The notes under the pieces were generated by a model, which searched no databases, had not been told where the DNA came from, and worked only from the letters and a program-made list of their open reading frames with translations. Positions 1 through 13,100 of a stretch of 64,000 nucleotides of DNA are shown piece after piece; the first letter of the stretch is position 1; each line of letters begins with the position of its first letter. Source of the DNA: Eretmocerus hayati (Eukaryota; Arthropoda; Insecta; Hymenoptera; Aphelinidae); assembly GCA_029851415.1 (NCBI GenBank), contig CM056741.1, forward strand, positions 71,228,282 through 71,292,281, in the 5' to 3' direction. The translations under genes were made by a program, and so were the position numbers.

Positions 1-1109
1 TCCCTAAACTTCAGATCTGTCGGGAGTATAAATATGATGGCTCCATTGAATCGATAATTCTAATAGCGTCTTCCAGAAAAGTTCTCGAAGTAACTTGAGG
101 TAATCCATCATATTCTTTATCTTGCTATACTTGATCGATTGGTTAGTAAGCAATTTTGTTTAAATGAATACAAGAAGAATTGTACACATTTTTGAATGAT
201 GAAGAATCATGATTGCAATAGTAGAATTTGATAAAAGTGAAAATTATTCACTAAAAATGATTGAGTTTGTAGCCTAAAATTAGATCTCAGAGTTGTACGA
301 AGGGATATTTGTGGATAAAGAATTGATTTTTCAGAAATTTTGATTTTTCAGTTTCAAAGCAGTTCAAATGGATACGTTCTTGAAATGTCATTATTTGACT
401 CTTGGAATGCCTGTAAAAATCATGGAAATTGATTTGAGATTCTGAGTGGAAACCCTGATTTAGGTAGATGATCGCTTGCCAAAATAATGCACCATAGATA
501 ATGGTTACGAACATAATTGGAGCTCAGGGAAGTGGGTTTGGAAAGCAGAAGTCTCATTTTTGGCGGAACTCCTTACCTTGATCGAATCCTTAACCTGCCA
601 AGTACTCATTTTGAATATTTTATATATTGTTTTCCGTTTATTTACATCTGTAAAGGATTACATTTACGCATTTACTGTTACTGTATTTACACGAAATGCG
701 CAACTGGTAAAATCGCATCTCTTCATACAGGACGTCTTATGAACTAAAAAAATGGAAATAGTTTCCCTCTTGCCGATGCGCGCGCGCAGTTGGAGTGTTC
801 TTTTTCACGTTCTTGCAGACACTGTTGACATTCTCGAGGAGGATCTAATATTTTCTCTCGAATCTTGCTTCTTGTCCAATCTATGGAAAAAAAGGATACG
901 GTGTTAGTAAACGTTTGAGATGGGTAAACGAAGATTTCACAGTAGAGATTCAAATTCTTTCATATAAATCGAGCATCATGTTCCCGTATCCATTGAGAAA
1001 TTTCCGATTCTGAAGTTAATTCTGTGACCAATGAAGATCTAGTTTCTGGTAATCAATTCTGGAGATGATCAATAAACACGGGAGCTGGATCGCGGCAAGA
1101 TAGATATTC
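1..1109. other. 3' flank / 3' UTR of the main gene
   Basis: AT-rich sequence after the stop codon. The short ORFs here have no coding character. A (CG)n-like spot at about 777-790 is the only local feature. Confidence 0.5.
637..642 (-). terminator. Candidate polyadenylation signal AATAAA
   Basis: On the minus strand AATAAA lies 468 bases after the TAA of the main gene. It would give a 3' UTR of about 0.5 kb. It is the best such hexamer I saw between the stop and the window edge; cleavage there is inference. Confidence 0.4.
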
Positions 1110-1158
1110 TTAACTTGGTGAAGAACTGAGACAGCTGGCTCGTCGAAAGAGTCTGTTG
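1110..1158 (-). CDS. Exon 26: terminal coding exon and stop
   Basis: Completes Gly1478, then NRLFRRASCLSSSPS and TAA at 1112-1110. RRAS is a consensus basophilic kinase site. Acceptor CTCACAG, 100 bases from exon 25. Found only by splice and phase continuity; a divergent downstream exon remains possible. Confidence 0.72.
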
Positions 1159-4100
1159 CTGTGAGTATCAACATCCGTCTTTAAGCTCATTCTTACCGTG
1201 AGTTATATGAAAAAAGAATCGTTTCCGCAACAAGGCGTATAAGATATTTTACACTCACCCATTGCTTTTTGAGCCTCGCTTGAACATGTTCGATAGTTTT
1301 TTCTTTAGATTCTTCTTCTCTTTCTTCATCATGGCATCAGTGATACTAGCCTCTGAGCCTGATGTCTGTAATCAATAATCAATTTTTAGTATAGTAATCA
1401 AGATCAAGTGGTCAGTCACAAAATCAAAAGTGGCCGTCAATTTTGGGGTCCAAAGAGGCTGTGAATGAATTATGAGTTTTTTTTTTAGTAAAAATTCTCG
1501 GTCGTGCTCGAATGTGAGAATTTTGTTTCAAACTAGATTATTTTCTCATACCTATTTTACAATGTATGAATCAAAGAGACAAGGAGAGGCCGGAGTCTGC
1601 TGGCCATTTTGAATTATTTTCGCCCTTTTCGTGGAACTCCTCTCCATAGCGCAATTTTCACATGCATTTTATTGATGCAGGCAGAATCCCGTTGATTTGG
1701 TCAAGTAAAACTCGAGTTATTTCTAGAACAGATTTCGGTCTACCCCTCTAGACTATTCAATCCGGCGGCGCACTCCGGCCTCGCCTTAAATTTCCATTGA
1801 AGTTGAATCAGTTGTGACTCACAAGTCAAAACGGAATGAAGAGAGGGAGAAAACTTTATGAACGGAACATTCACAACATTCAAATCGATATCAATTCGTT
1901 TCATTTTCGTTGATGTCGTTATCGATATTGCGATTATATCAAAATACTGTAAAAATCTAGACCATTCTCTTGAATAATTTGCCGAGTGGGCACGTCCACA
2001 TGTGTGGATGAGCGTAACACCACACTAATTTTTGAGGAAAATATTAGAGAAACAGAAAATAGTTTTCTCAATACCGATTATAAAACTTGAAACGAGTCTT
2101 TCTTGAATAACCGTACTTTTCTATGTTCGAGTCGTAATTTTTAAAATTTTCCTTTATTCAAGCGAGTGAGACCTCATGGCGAGATTATTTTGCTTTTAGA
2201 GTTATTTGTCAAATATTACTCCGAAAAAACAGGAGGCCCGGTCAGTGGGAGGCACAGAAAAATGATTCAATGAATTTCTATAAGATATGCCCTACTGAAA
2301 CTTTTTTATGTTTTCAATCTTTCACTCACTTCTTAACAAATTTTAATCGCAACGACGCTTGCGAGGTGAAATACGGTAAACCAAAAGCGAACAGGATTAA
2401 CACAAATGTACGTCAAAATCTTTTTACGGTATTAGTACGGTTATCAAAATCCACTGCACCGTGATCAAGTGCCGTTTTCAGCAGCAAGCAGCCTTGTACA
2501 CATATACACAAACAGAATGGTAAGGGACTTGCGTAGTCTAGGATTGTTCACGCCAAAGGCGAATGAAGTTCGTTTTCTGTTACCTATAGCGAGTTCCGAT
2601 GAACGGCTAAAATCGATGGCCCACCTCTTCGAAGCCGATCAAAAGTTTAATCTAAACTGGTCATCAAAAACCTTGTCATGTTGGAAATGAGTTACTCGAG
2701 GTAACCGAAAATCGTGATCAAATTTCAAAGTTTGCCATCAAACTGCAAAAAAAAGACTGTGTATCTCGGCGGGACTTGATTTCTTTTCAGTCGTTCGCAG
2801 AGTTTACTACTCGCTCTCTAATATACATATGGGCAATTTCGGAGCATTTCGACGAATGCCTGCACCAGGAAGGTCTGGAAAAAATCCATAAAAATTTTTT
2901 TCCGTTAGTACTACATTAATATGGTACAAAAAAGTTTTTTTGGATTTTTTCTAAGGCCCCCGTGGGCCCGGGGGTTGATGAAAGGTCCTTTTTAGGCCCC
3001 TTTCTAGCCTATTTCTAGAAAATCATAATTCTGACTAGAATCAACATTTTTGGACGTACCTAGTCGCATTTTCTTCCTTAAGACAAGTACTTTTGGGGAA
3101 AAAATTGTCCATGGTTGATACTTGAGCCTAGCAACTTCTAGGAGCTATTTGCTGAGAGCACATTTTAGCGATTTTTGGGCTTGCTTGATAGTGATGTAGC
3201 TTCCACTAGACATGTGATAATCGACTTTTACAAGTGGTCATTTTGAAGGTCTTGAGAAAACCTACAGTTTGGCCACTGATCAAAGTCGATTACTGTACTT
3301 TCTCTAAGAGTTACAGTCGTTACTAAGCTGAGCAAATTCGTAAAAATGCCAAACTTTGAGCTCAATTAAAAAAAAATCGTTCTTTTTCCTTCGACCCCAA
3401 ACCTGTGCGACTATGTTTTTCGATACAAATACTACTGATCAGAACAATAATCTGGGTGGGATATTGAATAGCCGATTTTATTCTCGCTCAAAATGACCTT
3501 AACCCGCTTACTGCGGATGTCCAGTATACTGGACAGACGCGATTTCCAATATATTGTGATAACTTTTGAAGGGTCCGGTGAAAAAATCTGAAAAAATTCA
3601 GGAAAGTTTCTGAGCGTCTAACAATGATATCAGCACACGAATCACCCTTCAGGAGAGGTTCATTTCCGAGAAAAAAAAAATTGAAAAGTTTTCGACTTTC
3701 TAATTTTCGTGTTTTTCACCATTTTGAGGCTAGTACTCAATGTTCCAAGCATTGAAATGTCCTTCTGGATCCCGGGAGCTGTTCTGCAGTGAGCGGGTTA
3801 AGGGTATGGCTCGCATATGCTTTCATCTGAACTAATGTGCACCAATCTGTGTGGGATTACTCCCGACACTGAGAGAAATATGATAATAAAATTTATAAAT
3901 TTGGAAATAATTTTTGTTGATTCTCTCAGTACCCGTGCGACATCGTGAAAATCAATGATTTTTCATATTATTTTCACAAGTTTTACTGATGGAATTTGTA
4001 ATTTTTACCAAAGGTTGTATGTAAATTTTTCAAAATTGTAACTCGAGTTTTACTGGTAGGCCCGAAGGGGGCCTGTGTGTTTTCAACATATCAACATCAT

Positions 4101-7100
4101 TGCCTGCTTATGTTCACATTTTAGAATTCTTTATATTCCACATTAAGATGTGGAGAGTTCGCATTTCATACTTTTACAATCATATTATTATAGATTATAA
4201 GGTACTAGCAATACTGCCTCGCTCGCGGGCTCGCTCGGCCACGGTGCATATACACTCATTGTACATGTGAGATGTCAATGTTTTCTCCAATGTTACTATT
4301 GAATACAAATAGTTCTATTTTTTTTGAATATTTTTCTTATTTCGAAATAAGTTCGAATTTAATATTTTCATCCTATTTTTAAAACCATTAAGTTTGTCTC
4401 TCCTTTTCAACAAATTCTGCACATACGTAATGTTTGTGAATCGGTTCGAATATCACCGCGGTTCGAAATATAATCTTACTAAGAGTGTAACATCGCCTCG
4501 AACAACTAACCAGATATACGAGAAGAAAAAAATCTCTATGAAACTTTTTTCGAAGTATGTACCAAAATAATCTGCAGAGAGCGGTTCTATTAGTTTCCTT
4601 CACCTCTGTTTTAGAATTTTCTTATTGTCAATATCCCTATTTGACTGCTAGAAGAGCCACCATCGCTCTTCAGGTAATATGGAGCACTCATAATATCATA
4701 AATACATAAACATGCAACATTCATCATCCAACAACAAAAGCAGCAAGTAACATATAAGATACTATTTCACTATAATTATATATCCGATGAAATTATGATC
4801 TCATCACTACATGTCTAGACCTGTTTCATTTCCAAAAACACTTAGAGTGAACACAATAATTTCACGATTCACTTATACTTCAATATGAGTAAACGTGAAA
4901 TAACTGGATGGATGGAACGCTACAGTGCATGAGTTCAGATGCTTGAAACTCATCATTACTTTTCTTTCGATAAATTGGAAATAATCAACAGATACAATAG
5001 TTTGGCAATGTAGTTCGCATGAGTGGATACTTTCAACTACATTGATTCACCTATAAATATATTTAAATAATACAATGTCATTAATCCACAGCAACACACA
5101 TTGAGATGACTCGTGAGTGGCGCGTGAAATCTCGATCGGAATGCCTCGAATCTCAAACATCGAAGTTATCCATTAAAAATATAAAATTTTTCATCATCAC
5201 CATTTATTCATTATCTTCAACAACTCATCAGCTCACATTTTACCAACATCCATTCACTCCATTCATATCAATCTTGCTCGTTATCATCTTCAACACATAT
5301 TCACTAATCATACATTCCAACTCATTCATCGTCATCATTTCATCAGCCCACATCTATTCCTTCGTCATTCACTCCATTTTCATCATCACCATTCATTTAT
5401 CATCTCCTATACCCACATCTACTCACCATCATTTTCATTTTCATTAAACAATTCATTAATAATCATACAATGCCAATGATCGCCTACTCAGAGTACAATC
5501 CTGCATGCACATAAGACTTCTCTAAGTAGGAGGGTGAGGCATTCATTCTCTCTTATTTCATATATTTCCCATCTTCATCGTTCATTCATCATCATCAATC
5601 ATTCATCATCTTTCGCGTTCATTCATCAATACGTCATTAATCATCCATTTTTTAAGGGTCACATCAAAGGATATATATTCATTCCAAAGGTCAATTGATT
5701 CGGGAGATGCAACGAACGTATAAAAAACATTCTCCCTTATACGTTCCTTACATCTGCGACCAATCGATCTTCGTTGTGAATATATATTGGGAGAACTGAT
5801 CTTGTAGATTCAGACGACCGACAGATCCTCGTGAGCCGAAACTATGGGGCTTGACTCTCAATCTGCGCCTTTGCAACACTCCGGTACGCATGGTGGCGAC
5901 TCTAAGGATTGAGAGTCATTCATTCATAGAAAATGAGGCGATCGAGGATGACGTACAGATAGACAGACAGACGAGTCCCATAAATCATTATTCATTTCAA
6001 CGGATGCGACGAACTAAACAAAAACCACACTCACACAATCACCATATTATAAATAATAATAAATAATAGATAAAAAATCTTGGAAATAAAAAATGAACCA
6101 AGAATGAAATAGTCAAGACTGCAGAATTAACATACTAAAAATTGCACGCCGAAAAGCGCAAAAAATGTTTTCAGATTGGAAATTAGACTAATAAGGTCTA
6201 AATAAGGTTCGAATAAGGTTTGTATGTATGCGTAAATACATTAAGAGGGCGAAAATCTAGTGAAGTGAGGTCTAAATAAGGTTTAAATAAGGTCTGTATA
6301 TTTATATGTATGCGTGAATACATTCAGAGGGCAAAAATCTAGTGAAGTAGGGTCTAAATAAGGTTTAAATAAGGTCTGTATATTTGTATATATGCGTGAA
6401 TACATTGAGAGGGCAAAAATCTAGTGAAGTAAGGTCTAAATAAGGTTTAACCCTTAGCTGGCGCCGCTCCGCCAAATAACATAGCTGGCTGACTGGGGTT
6501 CATTGCACCCCAGTCAAAAAGTTGATGCTGTAGCTATTATATTGAATATTTAGACTTGAAATTTTTTTTGTAGCTCCATTAATATGTTCTTGATGAGCCA
6601 ATGTAGCCAGATAATCTCCAAGGTCAAATAAAAAATTCCAAAAAATACAAATGTCCAAAAAAATGCAAAAAATCGCCTTTATCACAGAAAAAATTGTGAA
6701 CGGCGCAATTTTCATTCAAATGAGCTGAAAATTTAACTGAGTCATCTCGAGATGAGTTCAATTCAAGGAAAAAATAGCGCGAGGGTGGATCTTGAAAAAA
6801 AGATATTTATTCTGACATATTTCGACGCATGAATTGAGAATTTTCATTCTCACCTAATATGATGGGATGAAGACCTCCATTGCAAGGTTGACCACTGGAC
6901 TATTCTTTTCTTATATCTACTTGATCTTGAGATAACTCAGTTGAATTTTTGGCTCATTCCATCGAAAATTGCGCCCTCCAGAATATTTTCAGTGGAAAGG
7001 CCTTTTTTTGCAAATTTTTTGCAATAATTTATTATTGCATTCAAAATGCAATCAAAAATAGCGTGCATAGCTGGCGCTCTGGGGTGTGTTGAACCCCACG

Positions 7101-10100
7101 GCCATTTGGCTTGGCTGTTGCGGAGCGACACGCGCGCCAAAACTGGCGCTATGTGCACAGTCGGTAAGTGGCACATCTTGACTACCAACAAATGTCACTC
7201 TGAGCCCGGGAAACTCCGAATTACGCGCGTGGCGTACTCATGAAGGAGGCCTGGGGTGTAATGCACCCCACAGGGACAGCCGAGGGTTAAATAAGGTCTG
7301 TGTATATACGTATATACATATAGATCGCAAAAATCTGGTACCGCCGGACGCTGCAGGCAGATTATATTATTAATTTTGTGGTTACAGTGGGTGGGATCGC
7401 TCGCACGCTTATCTAACTATTATTGAAAGATTGCAATCGGAACTCGTATATATATATACTAACCAGTAACCACGCCGAAGTTGATCGCTATGCAAATCCG
7501 CATGATCATAGAGCTAAAACCCTGCGAGATCAAATCAGATTGGAAAAGTGTAAAGTGCTAAAGACTGTTGGCAAAATTCTGATCTAGATCCGACGACTCC
7601 GATCATTTGACATCGACTTGATTGTCCAAAAAAAGTTAAATACTCATTGTCACCGACACGAGAAGTAGCCTAAAAGACGCGGTGAGACACCTGGTGGAAG
7701 AAGAGAGAAGTCGCAAAGGCAAACAAAAACAACAACTCCTGCCTTCTGCCTCTACATCTCGCTGCACTCAACTTTCAATCTCGTCTTGATATAATGTTCC
7801 CCATCAAAGAGCTGGCCGGCATTGATATATTCGCAAATTGCGATCATATATTCAATGGCCCGGTGTTGCTTTAGGTTTCCTTTTGGAATACAACTTATTC
7901 GACCAATTATGCAGGAGCACTGAGCGGACGAAATTTGGTAGCTAGCGCACGCGCGGTTCAACATGTTTTACAAGGAAAATCAACAATTTTTATTCTAGAA
8001 TCTGTAAAAGCTGCAGCGGTGCAGGCGTAGAAATTGTCCATGTCCGTCAGCAATTTTTATAACGGAATCAATGAATTTTGTAGGTTTTGCAACAAATTCT
8101 GTTTCGAACTATATAAGAAGTTATTGATTTTCTCGATGTCGCACGATTCTTGAGAGAATCAACTAAAATTATTTTCAAATTTATAAAATTCATTACCAAA
8201 TTTATCTCAGTGCAATGTACCCCCAGATATGTGTGGAAACTTCCGGAGGCGAGCCTCGAGTTAGATGCGAGCAGGCGGTTCTATTTCACGAGTTGAAAAA
8301 TGGGCATTATTTCGTCTATTCGGACGCAGGCGAGTGCAAGTGGGATTTCACTCATTCTAGCTCACAAATGAGATAAGTGGCTAAAATGAGTATACGAACA
8401 TGGTTTCCTGACTGAAAATGATCATCTAAACACGATTTCGGGGTCAGTTTGGCTCCAAAGTATTGATACTGGCTCTCAACTAGAAAACACTTTAGTCACA
8501 TGTTTTTCGATGGAGTGGCTTCAGACGTTGAATAAAAGCCAGATTGACCATGAGAACGTGTATAGATGATCATTTTGAGTCAAAAAACCATGTTCGTATC
8601 CCTATTCTAGCCGCTTATCTCATTTGTGAGCTAGAATGAGTGAAATCCCACTCACACTCGCCTGCGTCCAAATAGACGAAATAATGCCCATTTTCAACTC
8701 GTGAAGTAGAACCGCCCGCTCGCATGTAGCTCGAGGCTCGCCTCCGGAAGTTTCCACACTTATTTGGGGGTACATTGGGGAGTAATCCCACACAGATTGG
8801 TGCACATTAGTTCAGATGGAAGCATGTGCGAGCTATACCTTTGAGTTCATTTTGAGCAAAAAGTCAAAAAAGGGTGTTTTAAATTGGCTCAATAAAATCG
8901 GCAATTCAATATCCCACCCAGTCTATTGTTCTGATTAGTAGTATTTGTATCGAAAAACATAGTCGCACAGGTTTGGGGTCGAAAGGAAAAGAACGATTTT
9001 TTTTTAAATTGAGCTCAAAGTTTGGCATTTTTACAAATTTGCTCAGCTTGGTGACGACTGTAACTCCTAGAGAAAGTACAGTAATCGACTTTGATCAGTG
9101 GCCAAACTGTAGGTTTTCCCAAGACCTTCAAAATGACCACTTGTAGAAGTCGATTATCATATGTCTAGTGGGAGCTACATCACTTTCAAGCAAGCCCAAA
9201 AATCGCTAAAATGTGCTCTCAGCAAATAGCTCCTAGAAGTTGCTAGGCTCAAGTATCGACCATGAACAATTTTTTTCCCAAAAGTACTAGTCTTGAAGAA
9301 GAAAATGCGTCTAGCTACGTCCAAAAATGTTGATTCTAGTCGGAGTTATGATTTTCTAGAAATAGGCTAAAAAGGGGCCTAAAAAGGACCTTTCATAGGC
9401 CCCAGGGCCCACGGGGGCCTTAGAAAAAAAACCAAAAAAAATTTTCTTGTACTATATTAATATAGTACTAACGGAAAAAAATGTTTATGGATTTTTTCCA
9501 GACCCCCCTGGTGCAAGCATTCGTCGAAATGCTCCGAAATGGCCCATTATACGTATGGGCCAGGTCAGTTCGAAGACTCGTGGGTATTCAGATATGAATA
9601 TCATTCTCAACAAGAAACTATATACGCCTTACTCCTGGTTCGCGAGGCGCAAATGGTGCGTGTATCAGTTCCTCCGCTGTAAAAAGTGCAATAATGCAAC
9701 TTGAAAATGAACAAATCGACCCCATATCTCGGGCTCGTAACGTTTGAGGTGTATATCTACTTGAAAGGGAGTCCTCCTCATTTACTCCGTAGTTGAGGAA
9801 CATTAATCATGAACATGGGATTCTTCACATATACTTTGAATTTCATCAATCTGCCGGTCGATATAGTGCATATGAGTAGTTCCGCGGAGAGTTTGAGATA
9901 ATGCGTGCGTACTTGTACGCTTGGAAAAAAGCTCACAGGTCATTTTCGTCGTATTTCTTGCTGCTCTTCCTAGCGCAATTGTGAGTTTTTTGATTCAGCG
10001 CTACCCAAAAATATTATCATCAAAAAATGGGTCAAAATGTCAGTTCCGTCCGCTGTAGTTCTTGCTTTTTTCGACCTTTGTGAGTGTGAAGCGTCGCAGT

Positions 10101-13100
10101 GGAGCTTGTTCGGGATTCGGCTGGGAAAATTTATCAAATTTCATTGTATTGAGAATCAAATACCACTGCTATAAGAGCCAAGAGACTATACTTTTTGGGT
10201 GCATGCTGAGCACGTACATTTTTTGACGCAGTTTTGCCTGAAATTTTACCATTTCAGTTTCCCTCTATGGAAATTAATTTGCCTCATCCGCATCAATTTT
10301 TACTCAAAGTTCATCGTCATGTGCAACTTTTTCATGCCCCGAAGCTTCAAAAAAAAAATTCAGTTTTCACAGTTAGCGGAGTATAATTTTTTTGTGAAAA
10401 TCTACTTGTGCTGAATTTTATGATCAGTTCTACTGGCACGACACTCAGAGACAATGCTATACAGAGGCCCTAGTCAGTTTTTTCCAAAGTATCTCGGCCG
10501 AATGAAAACCCCGAAACCTGGAGACCGTAGCTCAAACCGTTTGGCCATTAATAGATCAAGTTTAGGGTCAAATGTCAGATCCCGTGTCCTGGTACCGTGT
10601 CATTCATGTTATCTTTATGGTACCGATGAGTGCAAATTCTTGCATTTGTTTGCGAAGTAATTCGTGCGTATATGTTTCAAAAAGTCAAAAAATCCATTTT
10701 AGAACCCTTGGAAGTGAGATTTAGAATTAGCCTACTTTCGACCTTCAAACATCAGAAGGTCCGTGGAACTACTCATATTGAATCGTTAGATTTGATCGTC
10801 TGGTAGCCAAATTTTCAGTGACTCTAATTTCGCGTACGGCGTGCATCCGTGCTATCGAGAGTCAGGTGGTCGTAATCTTTCTCATCATCTCGATGGATGT
10901 AACCTTGCAGGTTATGATGTACTTTTTGTACCGTTGTCTTTTTAGTTGCAACGCGAAGGCGAGAGGAAATAAGTTGAGCAACTCCGAGCTCTTATATTCG
11001 ATATCAAGTTTATATTTAGTAAAATAAATTATTTCGATTAATATGTAGTTTTTTTCTGAAAATGATGATCATGATCATAATGAGATGCTTTCGATTCCTC
11101 GTCCAAGCTGTCAGTGGATCATTCCAAAAAGCGGAACAGTCGTATTGACTAGAAGCATAAGAATATTGTTGATTGTTAGTTTGAGCTTCTTTGTGATAAT
11201 GCATCGAGGATTAGCGGATTGCTATAACTGCTATTGGAGTACTCAGTCTGCTCACCTGGAGTGAATTATCGAAGGAGCTATTTGGATCGTCAACACTTGC
11301 TGATTTTGTCAATTTTGTGGTGATTTTGCGGATGATTCCTTTGCTATATTTTTTGTCATTGCGCAGAATCTCACTCTTTGTAGATTCGGTCGACAGATGA
11401 CTAAGAGATATGATCAAATGTATTAATATCATATAGAACGGAAAAAGATCTACCGTCTGGGAGTATAGTCGGATGTATACCTCTCAATACTAGAATCCCT
11501 TTGAAGGCTGTAGTGACGATTGTCGACTTCTGATCCGTTCAAAGATTGCAAGCTCGAGACATTGCTGTTGTTCCCCCATATGGACTGAAGACAACGAGAT
11601 AAGTGGAATTCATGAAATAACGTATCAAAATATGAATAAAGTATATGCAAATCGTCAATTATCGACTGCTATTTTACCTGTTCATTTTTTCCACTAGTTT
11701 GCTCTAAAGATAAACTCTTCCTCTTCAAACTTGGTTTCGATCGGCTCGGTGCTATTGCTTTCCCCGAATCGTTGTCTATCGATGACGATCTGGAATCAAA
11801 GTCGGAGGAACGTGAATCGTTGCAGATGAGTATATTGCCATTCCATTAGCTATAGTTCTGGAAATGGTGACTTTATTTGAGATAATCGCAATTCTGATCA
11901 GAAACCATCAACAATTTCCGGCAGTTCCCCATGGTAGAAAAATCATGGGGCTTACGTCCGTAATACCGCCATAGCTCAGTGCCCAGCACGCTACGCGGGT
12001 AATACGGCCGTAGCCTATGGCTGAAATACTGGCTTACATAATTACAATTTCTTCCAGTCATGGAATTTCTCAATGAATCTTCCAATTTTTTTTATGTGCT
12101 TGCGATATTCAACTCTACGAAAAACTTTGGGCTGGATGAATAGATTAAGGAATTCAAACGAGCTAAAACTCGATCTGGAATAATGGCCTGCATCAGGCAC
12201 TGTAGGGTGATCGAAAGGCCAGAGTGTGAAACTGGTATCTGGGAGAATGAGGATCAATACCGCGAGGGGAATTTTCTTTATCTCTGATATGGCCGCTGTT
12301 TTTTTATACACACACTTGAATTCATCCTTGCAGATCTGCAATCACATTTTTTCTCTTCTCCTCAGTTTACACATTGATCCCAATTTCCATTAACAACGAG
12401 AATATATTTTTCAAAAGTGTATCACGGGTGCGTTTCCATATTAGAGCGACCCAATTTCATTGAGATGGACAGATCTTTAGAGAACCTTTACGAGTGCTAA
12501 TTTTCGAATAAAAAGTACTCAATAGTTGTAGCTCATTTGTTAGCTCTGAATCGGCTAGGTTATCTGAGATTGAGCCAGTATCTTCGCCGTAGCTTACGAC
12601 CGCAACACTGAGTGGGCAATACTGCTACGCTCATATTTCTACCAGGGTCATTCCATTATTCATTGCAATGATCAGAGTTGTCTGTTTTGGAATAATGTTA
12701 AGGTAGTTTGATCCTAAAAATCTCGAATTACAGGTTTTAAGAGGACGGTGGCCTTATTGATACGGGAAAATCTTGAAACGTCGATCGTAGCTCGGTATCC
12801 TTAAACGTTATCGGTTTCAGACAAGAACGGACATTCAAAAAGTGATTTAGAAGATTTTTGCTCTTGAAGCCTTTATTTTTGAGCATGTCAATTTTCCTAT
12901 AAATTTTGCAAATCAAGGGAGATGATTTTCTAAGAGATGTTTAGTTTGAACGAGGAACTTGACTCATTTTGATGAAATTAGCGCTCTGATTCCGATAATA
13001 GTACCGGGATTTCATGTTTTGTATCCCGAGTGCCCGGTACCGCCTTCACCCCGGCCCGATAAGAGTGTCAGATTCGATGTTCTCGTCTGAAATTCCGAAG

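Larger units (their letters stand above)
2831..9545. mobile_element. 6.7 kb foldback structure with long terminal inverted repeats
   Basis: The outer ends are inverted copies: GGGCAATTTCGGAGCATTTC on the left, and its complement with GGGCC at the right. Arms extend about 1.2 kb inward (left about 2831-4060, right about 8040-9545) and stay alignable apart from two later insertions, at 3503-3797 in the left arm and 8213-8777 in the right. The loop (about 4060-8040) is unrelated AT-rich and repeat DNA without transposase-like ORFs. Flanks TATACATAT and TTATACGTAT are similar but not an exact duplication. Superfamily unknown; a non-autonomous long-TIR element is the best description. Confidence 0.7.
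1366..11255 (-). other. Intron 24 (9.9 kb), packed with mobile DNA
   Basis: Phase 0 at both ends. It holds the 2831-9545 nested inverted-repeat structure, the 9872-10776 terminal-repeat element, simple-sequence DNA and two piggyBac-like elements, each listed separately. The stretch 1366-2830 shows nothing recognisable beyond AT-rich intron. Confidence 0.75.

Noticed and set aside
5106..5447. 113-residue plus-strand frame
   Set aside because: Built from TCA/CAT simple-sequence DNA.
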